A DNA stretch of 22,437 nt, from contig CAZBQG010000037.1 of assembly GCA_964493945.1 (NCBI GenBank), positions 1 to 22,437 of the forward strand, written 5' to 3'. The stretch is from CAZBQG01 sp964493945 (GTDB taxonomy: Bacteria; Pseudomonadota; Alphaproteobacteria; Rhodospirillales; UBA2165). Positions within the stretch are counted from its first letter, which is position 1. Each line of letters opens with the position of its first letter. The translations under genes and the position numbers were made by a program. The notes below the pieces were generated by a model. That model saw only the letters and a program-made list of their open reading frames with translations. It ran no database searches and had not been told where the DNA came from. Shown here one piece after another: positions 22,259 through 22,437 of this stretch.

Positions 22259-22437
22259 CTAGAACTGAATGCCAAGATCAATGCGGATCTTGTTGTTGGT
22301 CCAGTCGTTTCCGGCCGTATTGGAATCCTTGGCCTTGTATTCATATTCCAGCCCCATGGCGAAGTTCCTGTTGAACAGGTACCTGACGCCGGTATTACCG
22401 GTATAGGCATAATCTTTCCGGCCCGAACCATTGTATT
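22259..22437 (-). CDS. Outer-membrane beta-barrel protein, C-terminal part
   Basis: The last 58 or so codons of a gene that begins beyond the window. The frame reads YNGSGRKDYAYTGNTGVRYL, then FNRNFAMGLEYEYKAKDSNT and NNKIRIDLGIQF before TAG. Alternating polar and hydrophobic residues, aromatic girdles and the terminal Phe are typical of beta-barrels inserted by the BAM complex. It resembles the barrel proteins often encoded beside Wza-type exporters (BBP2/DUF560-like). It shares the terminator at 22195-22223 with the export gene. An overlapping 61-codon frame at 22246-22431 is a shadow. Confidence 0.7.
   Translation of the reverse strand, partial: YNGSGRKDYAYTGNTGVRYLFNRNFAMGLEYEYKAKDSNTAGNDWTNNKIRIDLGIQF

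Noticed and set aside
22246..22431. A 61-codon minus-strand frame near the right edge
   Set aside because: The overlapping frame has a clear beta-barrel C-terminus ending in Phe; this one is its shadow.
1..22437. CRISPR arrays, insertion sequences, prophage or defence islands
   Set aside because: No regularly spaced repeats, transposase, integrase or known defence genes are visible on either strand.

Overview
The window reads as a chromosomal segment of an alphaproteobacterium. The likely group is a Rhodospirillales-like lineage, with moderately high G+C and short or overlapping intergenic spaces. This rests on gene content: an uvrD-prmA pair, a PcaF-type thiolase, Sco and GMC proteins, and a small CULT-domain protein that closely resembles the Magnetospirillum cereblon homologue as I remember it. 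There is no phage, CRISPR array, insertion sequence, rRNA or tRNA that I can support.

Layout. At 1-850 lies the end of a TPR/glycosyltransferase gene that is both frameshifted and internally deleted. At 886-4049 uvrD and prmA are translationally coupled on the + strand. At 4030-6605 a PcaF-type thiolase and an adrenodoxin-type ferredoxin-NADP reductase form a minus-strand pair. From 6797 to 8403 there is a lone PAS protein, a small membrane protein, an OsmC-family protein and a tiny secreted peptide. From 8462 to 10647 a Sco-type copper protein overlaps a GMC oxidoreductase by 4 nt. From 10749 to 12309 there is an ABM-type monooxygenase-fold protein, a creatininase-family amidohydrolase and the CULT protein. 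From 12435 to 14678 a methyltransferase faces a (frameshifted) phenylacetate-CoA-ligase-like enzyme. From 14790 to 16986 there is a tandem VOC protein and an FAD-dependent oxidoreductase.

At 17107-17381 a perfect TATAAT box is followed by a long non-coding leader holding seven consecutive hairpins and a 16-codon upstream ORF. It precedes a (frameshifted) BNR/VPS10-repeat protein. Then come a GFA-family zinc protein, a YdhR-like small protein, a relict GMC C-terminus (19440-19553) and a GT8-like glycosyltransferase. The window ends in an exopolysaccharide-type locus: two divergent paralogous polysaccharide export proteins (one with an in-frame TAG, the other fused to an N-terminal lipoprotein domain), a strong terminator, and the C-terminus of an outer-membrane beta-barrel protein.

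The most distinctive points are the structured leader RNA, the bacterial CULT protein, the export-protein pair at the right end, and the number of damaged genes. Three single-base losses could be sequence errors. The internal deletion, the nonsense codon and the GMC relict are harder to explain that way and suggest real gene decay.
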